Shown here in pieces: positions 30,931-39,999 of a DNA stretch of 64,000 bases (position 1 is its first letter; every line of letters begins with the position of its first letter). This DNA is from JBGAJN01 sp044224905 (GTDB lineage Bacteria; Verrucomicrobiota; Verrucomicrobiia; Limisphaerales; JBGAJN01). The DNA lies in the NCBI GenBank assembly GCA_044224905.1, contig JBGAJN010000002.1, forward strand, positions 434,001-498,000, read 5' to 3'. The translations under genes and the position numbers were made by a program. The notes below the pieces were generated by a model. The model ran no database searches and had not been told where the DNA came from. It saw only the letters and a program-made list of their open reading frames with translations.

Positions 30931-32145
30931 TTAGTCGACGAGCACCTTGCCGGGCACGCTGTTGAACTCGCCGCTGCCGGGGACAAACGGGTAGCGGTTC
31001 TTGATCGCGTCGCTGAGCGTGATGCCGAGCCCGGGCTGGGTGGGCGGAAGCACGTCGCCGTTTTCGAAACGAAACGAATCGCCCGCGATATCGAGATGAA
31101 TGCCGCCGAGTGCCGGAAGAATTTCGCAAATCACGTTGTTCTCGCACGCGAAGGCGCAGTGAATGTTCTGCATCAAAGCCCCGCCAGCGCCAGCCGCGTG
31201 CGTGGCGACTTTACGCCCGCGTTTCGCCATCATCGCGGCAACCCGCATGAACTCGCCCAGCCCGCCGGTGTAAGCGGCGTCCGGCTGGCCGATGTCGAAC
31301 GCGTCAGCTTCGACGAAGACTTTCCATTCATACGCGGCCGTGAGCACTTCGCCACCGGCGATCGGGACCGACGTTGCTTTGCACAACTCGGAGTAGCCCC
31401 ACGGATCGGTGTAGTGCAACGGTTCCTCGAAGAAGAACAAATTGAACGGCTCCACGGCTTTCATCACCGCGAGCGCGGTGTCGAGACTCCACGTCGCATC
31501 GGGATTGTTGCCCATGTGGCCATCGAGCATGAGGCGCACATCCTTGCCCACGTGCTGACGCGCGAAGGCGAGTTTGTCCGCTTCGAAATCAGCGGCGGCA
31601 TTGGGGTCGAGCGGCATGTGCCAGCCGCGTTCCTTCGAAAATGAACCGGTGGCAATCTTCACGCCGTGGAAACCGAGGCCGAGATAGAAATCGAGCTTCG
31701 CGGCGAGCTGGTCTTTCGGATAGTTGCTCGGCCCGCCCGACGCGTAACTCGGCAGGCGCGCGTGCTTCAGTCCGCCGAGCAATTGATACACCGGCACTCC
31801 ATGGAGCTTGCCGCGCAAGTCCCACAAGGCGGCCTCGATGCCGTTGATCACGGCCACGCCCAGGCCGACGCGGCACCAGTAGTTGCCGCTGCGATACATG
31901 CGCTGCCACAGCACTTCCACATCGTCGGGTGACTGATCGATGAGGATGGGTTTGAAGAACTCGACGATGCCGGGCACGGACTCCGGGAAAAAATATCCGG
32001 CGTAGGTTTCGCCGAGGCCGATGACGCCCTGGTCCGTGTGAATTTCGATGAACGCGGCGCTGCGGCGCGGACGACACGCGAGGATGTACGGGTCGGCGCT
32101 GTAAGGGCCGGTGAGCAACACGGTTTTAACGTCGGTGATTTTCAT
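30931..32145 (-). CDS. Enolase-superfamily sugar-acid dehydratase (mandelate racemase type)
   Basis: 404 residues, cytoplasmic. The N-terminal capping domain begins MKITDVKTVLLTGPYSADPY. Barrel residues: K163 in FHGVKIATG, metal ligands D208 (LMLDGHMG), E240/E241 (FFFEEPL) and E266 (AGGEVL), and H316 in VATHAAG. These are the general base, Mg2+ ligands and His of mandelate-racemase-group acid-sugar dehydratases, such as those for galactonate or altronate. The exact substrate cannot be told. The start ATG overlaps the stop of the aldolase-family gene by four bases (ATGA), which supports translational coupling. The product would be a 2-keto-3-deoxy acid. Confidence 0.92.
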   Translation of the reverse strand: MKITDVKTVLLTGPYSADPYILACRPRRSAAFIEIHTDQGVIGLGETYAGYFFPESVPGIVEFFKPILIDQSPDDVEVLWQRMYRSGNYWCRVGLGVAVINGIEAALWDLRGKLHGVPVYQLLGGLKHARLPSYASGGPSNYPKDQLAAKLDFYLGLGFHGVKIATGSFSKERGWHMPLDPNAAADFEADKLAFARQHVGKDVRLMLDGHMGNNPDATWSLDTALAVMKAVEPFNLFFFEEPLHYTDPWGYSELCKATSVPIAGGEVLTAAYEWKVFVEADAFDIGQPDAAYTGGLGEFMRVAAMMAKRGRKVATHAAGAGGALMQNIHCAFACENNVICEILPALGGIHLDIAGDSFRFENGDVLPPTQPGLGITLSDAIKNRYPFVPGSGEFNSVPGKVLVD

Positions 32146-33068
32146 CGTGTGGGAAGCCAGTGCGGATGTCTGGCGCGCAACGTGTCGGTGTATTGCTGAA
32201 AGCTCGCGTCGCTGATTGATGCATACGGTGGCAGCAGTCGCAGCGGGAACTCGGGGTCGTGGATACGACAGAACATTTTGTCGAACGCACCATCCATGTG
32301 CACGGCATCACCGGCGGCTGCCTTGAGCGCGGGGACAACGCCCGCGAGGTCTTCCTGCATGGCGTCGAGCTCGGCGAAGTTTCGCTCGTGGCCGAGGCGG
32401 AAGTATTTTTGGCCGAGCGCGAGATTGGAGGAGGCGAACGAAATCAGGAAACCGCACTCGCCGAGCCGAGCGGCTTTGGCGAAGCCAGCCTCCGTGATGA
32501 AGTGCTGCAATTGCGGCGCGTCCCGCATAAGACTCTGCAAGCGGACTTCATCCGCAGTGCTGTTCTTCGTGGCGACGAAATTCGGATGACGCTCGGCGAG
32601 CCGGCCGTACTCGGCTCCGGTGATGATGCGACCGGTGCGCATGAGATTGTAGTGCAGAAATTCGCAGTCAGGAAAACGACCGCAGGTCTCGCGAAAGAAG
32701 GCATCCATCTCGCCATCACGGAGCATGCCCCAACTCGGCAGGCTGAGTTGAAAGCGACGCGCGCCCATCGCGCGGGCGCGTTCGATGCGCTCGATGATGG
32801 AGGGAAGTGAGACGCTGATCAGCCCGATCATGCTTTGGATATTTTCACCGCGGGTTTCCGCGAGGAACGCCCGGGTGATCGCATCGAACTGCGACTCCGT
32901 CACCGCGTAACCTTCGCCAGCCGTGCCGAAGATGTAGAGATCGCGAATGCCGCTTGCGATGAGATGACGGACCGACTTGCGAAAGATGTCCTCGGCGAAG
33001 CTGAAGTCCTCGCGCCACGGAATGCAGCACGTGGCGAGGACGCAAGAGCGATAGCGTTTCGTGCTCAT
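32142..33068 (-). CDS. DHDPS/N-acetylneuraminate lyase family aldolase
   Basis: 308 residues. The (beta/alpha)8 family signature FGTAGEGYAVTESQF at 47-61 is the keto-acid binding loop, Tyr140 in EFLHYNLM is the conserved Tyr, and Lys168 in NFVATKNSTADE is the Schiff-base lysine. The family splits or condenses pyruvate with aldehydes, as for 2-keto-3-deoxy sugar acids. Placed directly after an esterase gene and before a dehydratase gene, both with four-base overlaps, it probably cleaves the 2-keto-3-deoxy acid formed by the dehydratase. Substrate identity is inferred. Confidence 0.9.
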   Translation of the reverse strand: MSTKRYRSCVLATCCIPWREDFSFAEDIFRKSVRHLIASGIRDLYIFGTAGEGYAVTESQFDAITRAFLAETRGENIQSMIGLISVSLPSIIERIERARAMGARRFQLSLPSWGMLRDGEMDAFFRETCGRFPDCEFLHYNLMRTGRIITGAEYGRLAERHPNFVATKNSTADEVRLQSLMRDAPQLQHFITEAGFAKAARLGECGFLISFASSNLALGQKYFRLGHERNFAELDAMQEDLAGVVPALKAAAGDAVHMDGAFDKMFCRIHDPEFPLRLLPPYASISDASFQQYTDTLRARHPHWLPTR

Positions 33069-33961
33069 GGTTTGAGTTTGAGATGTTGGAGAACGAACTC
33101 CTCAGGCGTCGGCGCGCCGGACTCGGGCGTGGCCTCGAGGCGCAGGATGCATTTTGCGCCAACGGTCTTGGCTCGTTCCTGAAACTTCACACCAAGCATC
33201 GCGTGGTGAATCGCGCTGCCAGCGTTCGCCGCCGGAAGCGGATCCATCCGCGGGTTCGAAATCAAAATGGGCGGATCGTCTTTTGAAAGGTGCGTGATCG
33301 GTGAAAACTCATGCCACAGCTTCGTCCACTCCGGCCTGGGCTTCCGCACGCTTTCGCCTTTTGCCACGCCGACGGCGCGGGCGATCATCGCGTGATTCAA
33401 AATCTGTTCGCCCACCCAGCCAACGACGATGTCCGGCTCCAGACAAGTCTGCGGCGACATGCCGACGGCCACTTGAAGTCGCGTTGATTCCCGCGCCACC
33501 GGATCGCCGCTGTTCGCGTCGGCGAGATCGTCATGGCAGGCGAGCCACAGGGTGGTGCATCCGCCCGCAGAGATGCCGTAGGCTCCGAAGCGCTGCGCAT
33601 CGAGATGCCATTCGCCCGCTTTGCTCCGCAGAAACTGCACGGCGCGCGCGGCGTCATGCACCGGCGAGGGCAGCGGCGAGATAGTGGAGTAGCGATAGTT
33701 GATGGACGCGACGGAGACGTTCTTCGCCAACATCGCCGCAACGAGTTTCATCGGCATGTCCGCCTTATCCCCGCCGGCCCAGCCACCGCCGTGAATGAAG
33801 ATGAGCAACGGAGTGGATTGACCGGACTTGGCCAGCCACACGTCCAGCTGGTTGCGTTCGTGCGGGCCGTAGCTCACGTCGCGATGCGTCCGCTCCGGTT
33901 TGGAATCCGGCTGCGCGACCGCCGACGTGACGATGAGCAGAAAGAGGAAAAGGCGTTTCAC
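33065..33961 (-). CDS. Secreted alpha/beta hydrolase (BD-FAE / esterase-lipase type)
   Basis: 298 residues with a signal peptide (MKRLFLFLLIVTSAVAQ). HGGGW at 57-61 is the oxyanion-hole motif, and S131 in GISAGG the nucleophile. NSGDPVARESTR and FSPITHLSKDDPP follow the hormone-sensitive-lipase/BD-FAE pattern. Acid and His of the triad are probably in the last quarter. These enzymes remove acetyl, feruloyl or similar esters from polysaccharides. It has a four-base overlap with the aldolase gene and lies 22 bases after the propeller gene, in line with debranching of the polymer outside the cytoplasm before uptake. Confidence 0.88.
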   Translation of the reverse strand: MKRLFLFLLIVTSAVAQPDSKPERTHRDVSYGPHERNQLDVWLAKSGQSTPLLIFIHGGGWAGGDKADMPMKLVAAMLAKNVSVASINYRYSTISPLPSPVHDAARAVQFLRSKAGEWHLDAQRFGAYGISAGGCTTLWLACHDDLADANSGDPVARESTRLQVAVGMSPQTCLEPDIVVGWVGEQILNHAMIARAVGVAKGESVRKPRPEWTKLWHEFSPITHLSKDDPPILISNPRMDPLPAANAGSAIHHAMLGVKFQERAKTVGAKCILRLEATPESGAPTPEEFVLQHLKLKP

Positions 33962-33983
33962 AATCGACGATGGGTGTTCGGAC

Positions 33984-35627
33984 TCATGGCTTCAACGTGA
34001 TCGCGAACAACTCCGCCTTTTCCAAGTGCACGCGCAGCATATAACGCCCTGCTGGAAGATCGCTGAATTGTTTTTCCTTCCAGCGCGCCGCGTGCGCGAG
34101 GTTATCCGTGGTCAAGGGTGTCGCGTCATCTTTGGTGAAGCCGCGGAGGCGGTAGCCGTCCTCGCTGAGCACTTCCAGCCGCACGGCGCCATTCGAGGCG
34201 TCGGCGTTGAGCGTAATGTTTTTCACGCCGCTGAGATCGCGCGGCTTCAGCGTGATCTGGCCAATGGTGTTGACGGGGGGCTCGGGTTTCCTTTTGGGAT
34301 CGTTGGGATTCCAGTTGTGCAACGCCGCGCGTGGATCGGGCGTAATGCCGACGAAGCGATCGCGTTTGATTTTCGCGAGGCCGATGCCGCTGGCAAATTC
34401 CGTGGCGCGCTTGGGCATGTCTTTCTCGTCGGGATTGGGAAAGCGCACGATGCCACGATTGCCGCCGTAGTAGAACCACAGTTCATCGCCCATCTCGATG
34501 GGGTTGCCGTTCGTCAGGAGGAAACTGGCGTCGAAGAATTTCTTCCCGCCGCGAACGAGCATGGGCTGGCGTGCGAACCGCCGGTCCCAGCGCAAACCGT
34601 CGCGGCTGAACATGAGCTCATTATCAATCGTGCCGTTCTCGCGGGTGAAGAGCTGGTTGATGGAAAAATAAACACCTTCGTGGATGAACACGGGCGAGGT
34701 GTGGAATTCGAGGTTGGCGGGATCTTGTTCGCCGGGATAGGCGATCAGTTGCGGGCGGGACCAGTGGATGAAGTCCGCGCTCTCGCTGCGTCCCATGCCG
34801 TGCTTCCAGTTGATGCCGCCATCGGGACCGCCGATCCACATCTTGCCGTGGACGACGTAGCGTTTGATCCGCGCATCCCACAGCACGTCCACCGCGTCGC
34901 TAAGCGACATCGGATAACGCCACTGCCGCCACTCGCGTCCATCGGGATTTTTGAGGTGGACGTAAACACCTTCATCTTCGAAGGGTGGCGGCTGGGTCTT
35001 GGCGCCGAAGCTGGTTCTCATCAGCACGCCGCCTTGCTTCGTCCAATGAATGCCGTCGGGAGAAAACGCCGCGCAAAGTCCGGGCACGCCGTCCGCGCCT
35101 TCGCCACCGTTCCAATCGTAGTAGGCCATCTTGTATTTCTTCGCGGGATCGGTCTCCTCGGGATTCACCACGACGGAATTGGCGTAACGATCGCCGTAGC
35201 CGTTGTCCGCACCGATGAGCACGATGTTGCTCTCCTTCACGTCGAACCCGCGCGTTTTGTAGGGGAACAATTTCAGCTTCGGTTTGACCCACGTGATGCC
35301 GTCCGCGGACTCGGCGTACGCGACGACGGATTTGAGGCGCTTGTCCTCCGCGCCCTTGCCGGAATACGCCTGATACCACAGTTGCATCTTCCCGCTCTGC
35401 GGATCGCGATACACGCTGACCCATTGGATGGATTTTTCCCACGGACGCTCCGGATTATCGGGCGTGATGACGGGATTGCCTTGGAACTTCTCCAACGGAT
35501 GGACGACTTGCCGCGTGCCCGAGCGGTAGAGAACTTCGTGATCGTCGACAAACAGGAGCGTCTCCGCTCCCGCGAGTCGCGCAGCGATCGCGAGCAATCC
35601 GATAAAAATGGCGATCCGCGAAATCAT
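33984..35627 (-). CDS. Secreted five-bladed propeller glycosidase-like protein, paralogue A
   Basis: 547 residues, signal peptide at 1-20. VDDHEVLYRSGTRQVVHPLE, IQWVSVYRDPQSGKMQLWYQ and RSESADFIHWSRPQLI are repeated strands of a propeller of the GH32/43/68/130 fold. ANLEFHTSPVFIHEGVYFSI and GDELWFYYGGNRGIV carry possible catalytic acids. The C-terminal 110 residues form a beta-sandwich (GQITLKPRDLSGVKNITLNA). Closely similar over its length to the adjacent 544-residue protein. The four-base overlap with that gene (ATGA) shows coupled expression. The sugar it acts on is unknown; it may hydrolyse or only bind. Confidence 0.8.
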   Translation of the reverse strand: MISRIAIFIGLLAIAARLAGAETLLFVDDHEVLYRSGTRQVVHPLEKFQGNPVITPDNPERPWEKSIQWVSVYRDPQSGKMQLWYQAYSGKGAEDKRLKSVVAYAESADGITWVKPKLKLFPYKTRGFDVKESNIVLIGADNGYGDRYANSVVVNPEETDPAKKYKMAYYDWNGGEGADGVPGLCAAFSPDGIHWTKQGGVLMRTSFGAKTQPPPFEDEGVYVHLKNPDGREWRQWRYPMSLSDAVDVLWDARIKRYVVHGKMWIGGPDGGINWKHGMGRSESADFIHWSRPQLIAYPGEQDPANLEFHTSPVFIHEGVYFSINQLFTRENGTIDNELMFSRDGLRWDRRFARQPMLVRGGKKFFDASFLLTNGNPIEMGDELWFYYGGNRGIVRFPNPDEKDMPKRATEFASGIGLAKIKRDRFVGITPDPRAALHNWNPNDPKRKPEPPVNTIGQITLKPRDLSGVKNITLNADASNGAVRLEVLSEDGYRLRGFTKDDATPLTTDNLAHAARWKEKQFSDLPAGRYMLRVHLEKAELFAITLKP

Positions 35628-37258
35628 CGGAGCGTGACGGCGAAAAGTTTCGCGTTATCGAGGTGAATTCGCAGCAGGTAACGGCCCGGCTTCAATTGCT
35701 CCAGCTTCCGGTCTTTCCACGCGACCGCCGCCGCGAGCAAATCGCCCGTCACGGGAAGGGCATCTTCCTTGGCAAACCCGCGCACCCGAAAACCATCCTC
35801 GTTCAGTAGCTCGACGGCAACTTTGCCTTTCGTCGCCGCGATATTCAGCGTGATCGTCGTCACGCCCGTCAGATCGAGCGGACGCAGCGTGACCTGGCCG
35901 ATCGTGTTCGGCTTCGCCGTCTTGGGTGCGGCCTTGCCAACGGTGTCGCGCGACACTTTGAGGCTGTTGCGCAAGCCGATATTGGGATCGGGAACAATGG
36001 CGACGAAACGATCCCGTTTCATGATCGCGAGCCCGACGCCGCTGAAATAATCCTTCGCGCCAATCACCTGCCGGTCGAGGCCCACGCCGCCGATGGCCGT
36101 GCCGCGATAGCCGCCGTAGAAGAACCACATCTCATCGCCGACCAGCAAAGGTGTGCCGTTGGACAACAGCGTTGCCGCGTCAAACGTTGCGCCCTTCCCG
36201 CGCTCCAGAAAGTGAACTCCGGCGTACGATCGATTCCAAGCGAAGCCATCGCGGCTGCTCATCAACTCGATGTCCATGATGCCTGCGGAGCGATTGAGGA
36301 TTTGGTTCAACGAAAAATACTGACCGTTGTAGAGGAACACCGGCGAGGTGTGGAATTCGGCCTGCGGTGGATCGTTGTCGTTCGGACCGAGAATGAATTG
36401 CGGCTTTGACCAGTGGATGAAATCACGGCTCTCGATCCGCCCCATGCCGTGCTTCCAGTGCGTGCCACCGTCCGGGCCCTGCATCCACATCTTGCCGTAG
36501 CTCACGTAACAACCCTTCAGGTGATCGTAAAAAACGTCCTGCGCGTCCGACATGGACAACGGCGCCAGCCAGCTCTTGCTCTTGGTCCCGTTCTTCACCG
36601 GGCCTTCGACATAGACGCCTTCATCCGCAAACGGCACTTGCCTGCCTTTGGCGCCGAAGGAGGTCTTGTGCACCATCCCCTGGTGCTTGGCCCAATGAAC
36701 TCCGTCCGGTGAAAACGCCACCCGCATGCCCGCGCCCAAATTCCTTTCATCGTCGGGTTCCCAATCGTAGTAGACCATCTTGTAACGTCGCGCCGGATCG
36801 GGGTCGCGCGGATCGACAAGAACGGAATTGCAGTAACGGTCGCCGTAGCCGTTGGGCGCGCCGATGAGCACGATGTTCGACTCGCGGACTTCGTAATAGG
36901 GAAACAGCCCGAGGTTCGGTTTCACCCAGTTTTTGCCGTCGGCGGACTCCGCATAGGCCACCACGCACTTGAACCGCTTGTCGCCGGTGCGCTTGTCGTT
37001 GTAGGCCTGATACCACATCTGGCATTTCCCGGTCACGGGATCGCGATACACGCTGACCCAGCCGATCATCCCTTCCCAAGGCTTGTCCGGCGCGATGACC
37101 GGATTGCCCGCAAACTTCCGCAACGGCTCAACTTCCTTCCGCGTGCCCGAGCGATAGAGCACGTCCTCGTCGTCCACGAAAAGGAACGTGCGTTCTGCGA
37201 ACGCCGCGATGGAGGAACTCACAATCACAGCCAGAAGGGCGATTGAGAGTTTCGTCAT
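35624..37258 (-). CDS. Secreted five-bladed propeller glycosidase-like protein, paralogue B
   Basis: 544 residues with a signal peptide (MTKLSIALLAVIVSSSIAAF). It shares with its neighbour nearly all landmarks: FVDDEDVLYRSGTRKEVEPL, WVSVYRDPVTGKCQMWYQAY, NSVLVDPRDPDPARRYKMVY, FHTSPVFLYNGQYFSLNQ and GDEMWFFYGGYRG, and the same C-terminal sandwich (GQVTLRPLDLTGVTTITLNI). The two genes are a tandem duplication. It is the first gene of the nine-gene run that ends at 25830; a promoter should lie in the 158-base gap 37259-37416, but I cannot point to one. Confidence 0.8.
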   Translation of the reverse strand: MTKLSIALLAVIVSSSIAAFAERTFLFVDDEDVLYRSGTRKEVEPLRKFAGNPVIAPDKPWEGMIGWVSVYRDPVTGKCQMWYQAYNDKRTGDKRFKCVVAYAESADGKNWVKPNLGLFPYYEVRESNIVLIGAPNGYGDRYCNSVLVDPRDPDPARRYKMVYYDWEPDDERNLGAGMRVAFSPDGVHWAKHQGMVHKTSFGAKGRQVPFADEGVYVEGPVKNGTKSKSWLAPLSMSDAQDVFYDHLKGCYVSYGKMWMQGPDGGTHWKHGMGRIESRDFIHWSKPQFILGPNDNDPPQAEFHTSPVFLYNGQYFSLNQILNRSAGIMDIELMSSRDGFAWNRSYAGVHFLERGKGATFDAATLLSNGTPLLVGDEMWFFYGGYRGTAIGGVGLDRQVIGAKDYFSGVGLAIMKRDRFVAIVPDPNIGLRNSLKVSRDTVGKAAPKTAKPNTIGQVTLRPLDLTGVTTITLNIAATKGKVAVELLNEDGFRVRGFAKEDALPVTGDLLAAAVAWKDRKLEQLKPGRYLLRIHLDNAKLFAVTLR

Positions 37259-37416
37259 AAAGATCGCGCAGGAGAATTTACTCAGTCCCGCGCGGTTCGC
37301 GGATGAAGCTGGCGGTGATCATGGTGGCGACCCGGATTGAAGGCAGCCATCGGTTCAAATGCGAGCGCAAAGACATCGAACGTGAGCGCTGCGCAGTAAG
37401 ATCCTGCCTTTACTGG

Positions 37417-37860
37417 TCACTTAGTCGGCGGCGGCAATTTGCACGACTGCCACGCGAGGAAACGCCACTGGCCGTGTTCCTCGCGCCAGACGGCGAGGAA
37501 GCCGAGCACGCTGTCCATGGTGCCGGTGGTGGTTTCGGCTTTGATGTGGGCGCGACCAGTCATGAGCGCGATGCCGGGCGCGGGAAAGGTGAAGTTCTGC
37601 TCCTCGTAATCGTAGCCCACATACTTCGTCTTGCCCGTGGCGAGCACCTCGATGAAGGATTTCTTCGAATCCACCACGCCGTTCGAGTGCGCGTAGCGCA
37701 GGTCGTCGGAGAAAATCGCTCCCAGCTTCTCGCGGTTGGCGGACTGCATGGCGGCAACGCGTGCCTTGTCGGCCGTCCTGACCGCGGCAAGGCGCGCGGC
37801 GTCATCTGCAAAGGCATGAACGGCGAACAAGAGAACGAGTGAGGCGAGCAGGCTTTTCAT
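37417..37860 (-). CDS. Secreted NTF2-like (DUF4440/SnoaL) protein
   Basis: 147 residues, signal peptide MKSLLASLVLLFAVHAFA. AARLAAVRTADKARVAAMQS forms the first helix of the cone-shaped fold; LGAIFSDDLRYAHSNGVVDS and KKSFIEVLATGKTKYVGYDY match DUF4440. It ends in a Trp-containing strand (GQWRFLAWQSCKLPPP). These domains bind small hydrophobic ligands or act as isomerase-like enzymes; the function is unknown here. It lies 158 bases upstream of the propeller gene on the same strand and may be read through into that operon. Confidence 0.83.
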   Translation of the reverse strand: MKSLLASLVLLFAVHAFADDAARLAAVRTADKARVAAMQSANREKLGAIFSDDLRYAHSNGVVDSKKSFIEVLATGKTKYVGYDYEEQNFTFPAPGIALMTGRAHIKAETTTGTMDSVLGFLAVWREEHGQWRFLAWQSCKLPPPTK

Positions 37861-37896
37861 AATGTAATGGGGATGAGAGTTGAGGTCTAAAATAAA

Positions 37897-38676
37897 TCAC
37901 CGGGCGTGTTTCGAAACGAACTCCACTAGCTCCGGGCACTCGAAGAACGCCGCCGTGGCCTTGTGGCCCTCGCCCGGGATGATCTTCACCGTGATCGGGC
38001 CGCCGGCAGCCTCGTAGCGTTCTTTGAGCAGCTTCGTGTTGTCGTTGTAGGGCACCAGCGTGTCGGAGTCGCCGTGCACGGCGAACATGGGCACCTTGTT
38101 CGCGGCGAGGCCGGCGAGGTTATCGATGGGATTGAACTCCTTAACCCGCGCTACGAATTCGGCCTCGGGCAACGCGAAGTCTGCGAGCGTCACCGACTTG
38201 TTCTTCATCGGGTAGCTCAGAAGATTGCACACCGGATAAATTCCCACCCACGCCTTCACTTTGTCAGGATGCCGGAACGCCCATGCGAGCGTCATGATGC
38301 CGCCGCGGCTCTGGCCGAGCAGGATCGGCTTGGGCGAATAACCGCGCTTCACCATCGCGTCGTAGAACAGCGTGAACTTCTCCGAGCTCGCGGGCGCGCC
38401 CCGCACTTCGCCGAGATCGAATCCCGCGAGGCTGATGCCCGCCTTCATAAACGCCTCGAAATACATTTTCCGTCCCGCGAGCGAAACGCCCTTCAACGTT
38501 GGCGCATACCACACCCACGGTTTGGTCTCGGCAGGTTTCGGCGCGGCGTAGAGGAACGCGGTGTGCCCAGCGACCTCGAACGTTTCCGCTTTGCGGGGAA
38601 GATTTTCCTGAGCGGCAACCGGAAGCGCGAGCAGCGACAGGGCCGTCAGCAATTTCAAAAGGAGCTTGGGTTTCAT
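37897..38676 (-). CDS. Secreted alpha/beta hydrolase (dienelactone/prolyl-oligopeptidase-like)
   Basis: 259 residues from the ATG at 38676, where the signal peptide starts (MKPKLLLKLLTALSLLALPVAA). GQSRGG holds the nucleophile Ser (GxSxGG); FAVHGDSDTLVPYNDN carries the acid Asp; GEGHKATAAFF carries the His. FDLGEVRGAPASSEKFTLFY is unusual between strands. The family covers esterases, peptidases and lactonases; the substrate cannot be told. It lies 36 bases before the NTF2-like gene on the same strand. Confidence 0.85.
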   Translation of the reverse strand: MKPKLLLKLLTALSLLALPVAAQENLPRKAETFEVAGHTAFLYAAPKPAETKPWVWYAPTLKGVSLAGRKMYFEAFMKAGISLAGFDLGEVRGAPASSEKFTLFYDAMVKRGYSPKPILLGQSRGGIMTLAWAFRHPDKVKAWVGIYPVCNLLSYPMKNKSVTLADFALPEAEFVARVKEFNPIDNLAGLAANKVPMFAVHGDSDTLVPYNDNTKLLKERYEAAGGPITVKIIPGEGHKATAAFFECPELVEFVSKHAR

Positions 38677-38873
38677 CGGGTGCCACAATAACCACAATGC
38701 AGTGGCAAGGAAACTACGGATGCGCGAGCAGTTGAATCGCGCCAGCGGCTAACTTGGCTTGAGTCCAGTCGCTTAATCCCGTGCCGATTGAAGAAATTCT
38801 GCCACGATCGATCGGCTCGGGATTTGTGGCCGATTCCCGAGCGGGGAGTGCGGCGGGCGGAAGAACGAGGAGA
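38677..38873. other. Intergenic gap, no gene seen
   Basis: About 197 bases between the hydrolase and the DUF1501 gene. Short ORFs here are weak and I see no RNA gene. Confidence 0.4.
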
Positions 38874-39998
38874 TCACGAATAGAGCGCGAACGGCTCGAT
38901 GTTGAAGTCGGGGAAAATCAGTTTCGAATCGTCGCCTCCGCCGTGGCGTTGGAGAACCCTCGCGAGGACGTTGCGGTAGTTCGTCGTCACGGGCAGATCG
39001 CCGGGGCCTTCGAGAAGATCGCTTTTCAAGCCGGGCCAGCGGCCGAGCACGCGACCACCTTTGGTGCCGCCGCCAAGGACGAACATCACCCCGCCGCGAC
39101 CGTGGTCGGTGCCGAACGCGGAGTTCTCCGCCACGCGCCGACCGAACTCCGTCATCACGACGACCGTGGTGGTTTCCATCGCCTTGCCCATGTCGCGGCA
39201 AAACGCGGCGAGCCCTTTGGAAAGTTGCACCATGCGCGGGTCCATGATCGTGCCCTGATTGAAGTGCGAGTCCCAGCCGTTCAAGTCCACCGAGGCGGCT
39301 TCCATGCCGACGCGCGCTTTGATGAGGCGGGCGACTTGCTTGAGGCCCTGCGCGAATTCATCGCGTCCGTAGTCGGCGTCCGCGGTGGGTTGATACGGCG
39401 TGCTGCGCAAATTCTCGATGCGGCGAAGCGCGTCGAACGTGTCGCGCCCAGCGTCGCCGAGGAAATCTTTTTCCAGTGCGTAAAGCTTGTTGAGTTCCCG
39501 ACTCAACGCGGCCGATTTCGCGCCGAGGGAGAAATCATCCAACGATTGCATCACCGTCGCCGCAGGTGCGCCGCGCAGGCATTCGGGAATCACGCGGCCG
39601 AAGGCGATGGCCGAGAGCGGACCGGCCGCGGCCTTCGGACGGAAGCGCAGGAAACGCCCGAGCCAGCCGCCCGCGACTTCCCCGCCGTGCTCCATCAGGT
39701 CCTGCGCCTCGAAGTGCGAGCGCGTCGCATCCTCGGAGCCCACGGCATGAACGATCGCGAGTGCGCCGTCCTTGTAGATGGGTTCGAGATCTTTCAGCAG
39801 CGGGTTGAGGCCGTAGAAACCGTCGAGTGGCACCGCGTTCTTCTTGGCGATGGCGATGCGCGGGCGCGCGCGATAATAACCATCGTCTTCGAGTGGGGCG
39901 ACGAGGTTGAGGCCGTCGGCCCCACCGCGCAAAAACACCACGACCAGCGCGCGCGGATTGTCGCCGTTGCCGGTTAGAAATGTTTGCACGTTGCTCAT
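38874..39998 (-). CDS. DUF1501 protein
   Basis: 374 residues. ALVVVFLRGGADGLNLVAPL at the start and TEFGRRVAENSAFGTDHGRG near the end are typical of DUF1501, a sulfatase/alkaline-phosphatase-fold family; the sequence GTDHGRGGVMFVLGG carries the metal-binding Asp and His. WDSHFNQG is the middle signature. Many members have a Tat signal; this one starts MSNVQTFLTGNGDNPRALVV and has none. In Planctomycetes and Verrucomicrobia DUF1501 and DUF1800 genes occur as neighbours, as here (one base apart). The biochemical role is not established. Confidence 0.92.
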   Translation of the reverse strand: MSNVQTFLTGNGDNPRALVVVFLRGGADGLNLVAPLEDDGYYRARPRIAIAKKNAVPLDGFYGLNPLLKDLEPIYKDGALAIVHAVGSEDATRSHFEAQDLMEHGGEVAGGWLGRFLRFRPKAAAGPLSAIAFGRVIPECLRGAPAATVMQSLDDFSLGAKSAALSRELNKLYALEKDFLGDAGRDTFDALRRIENLRSTPYQPTADADYGRDEFAQGLKQVARLIKARVGMEAASVDLNGWDSHFNQGTIMDPRMVQLSKGLAAFCRDMGKAMETTTVVVMTEFGRRVAENSAFGTDHGRGGVMFVLGGGTKGGRVLGRWPGLKSDLLEGPGDLPVTTNYRNVLARVLQRHGGGDDSKLIFPDFNIEPFALYS

Positions 39999-39999
39999 G

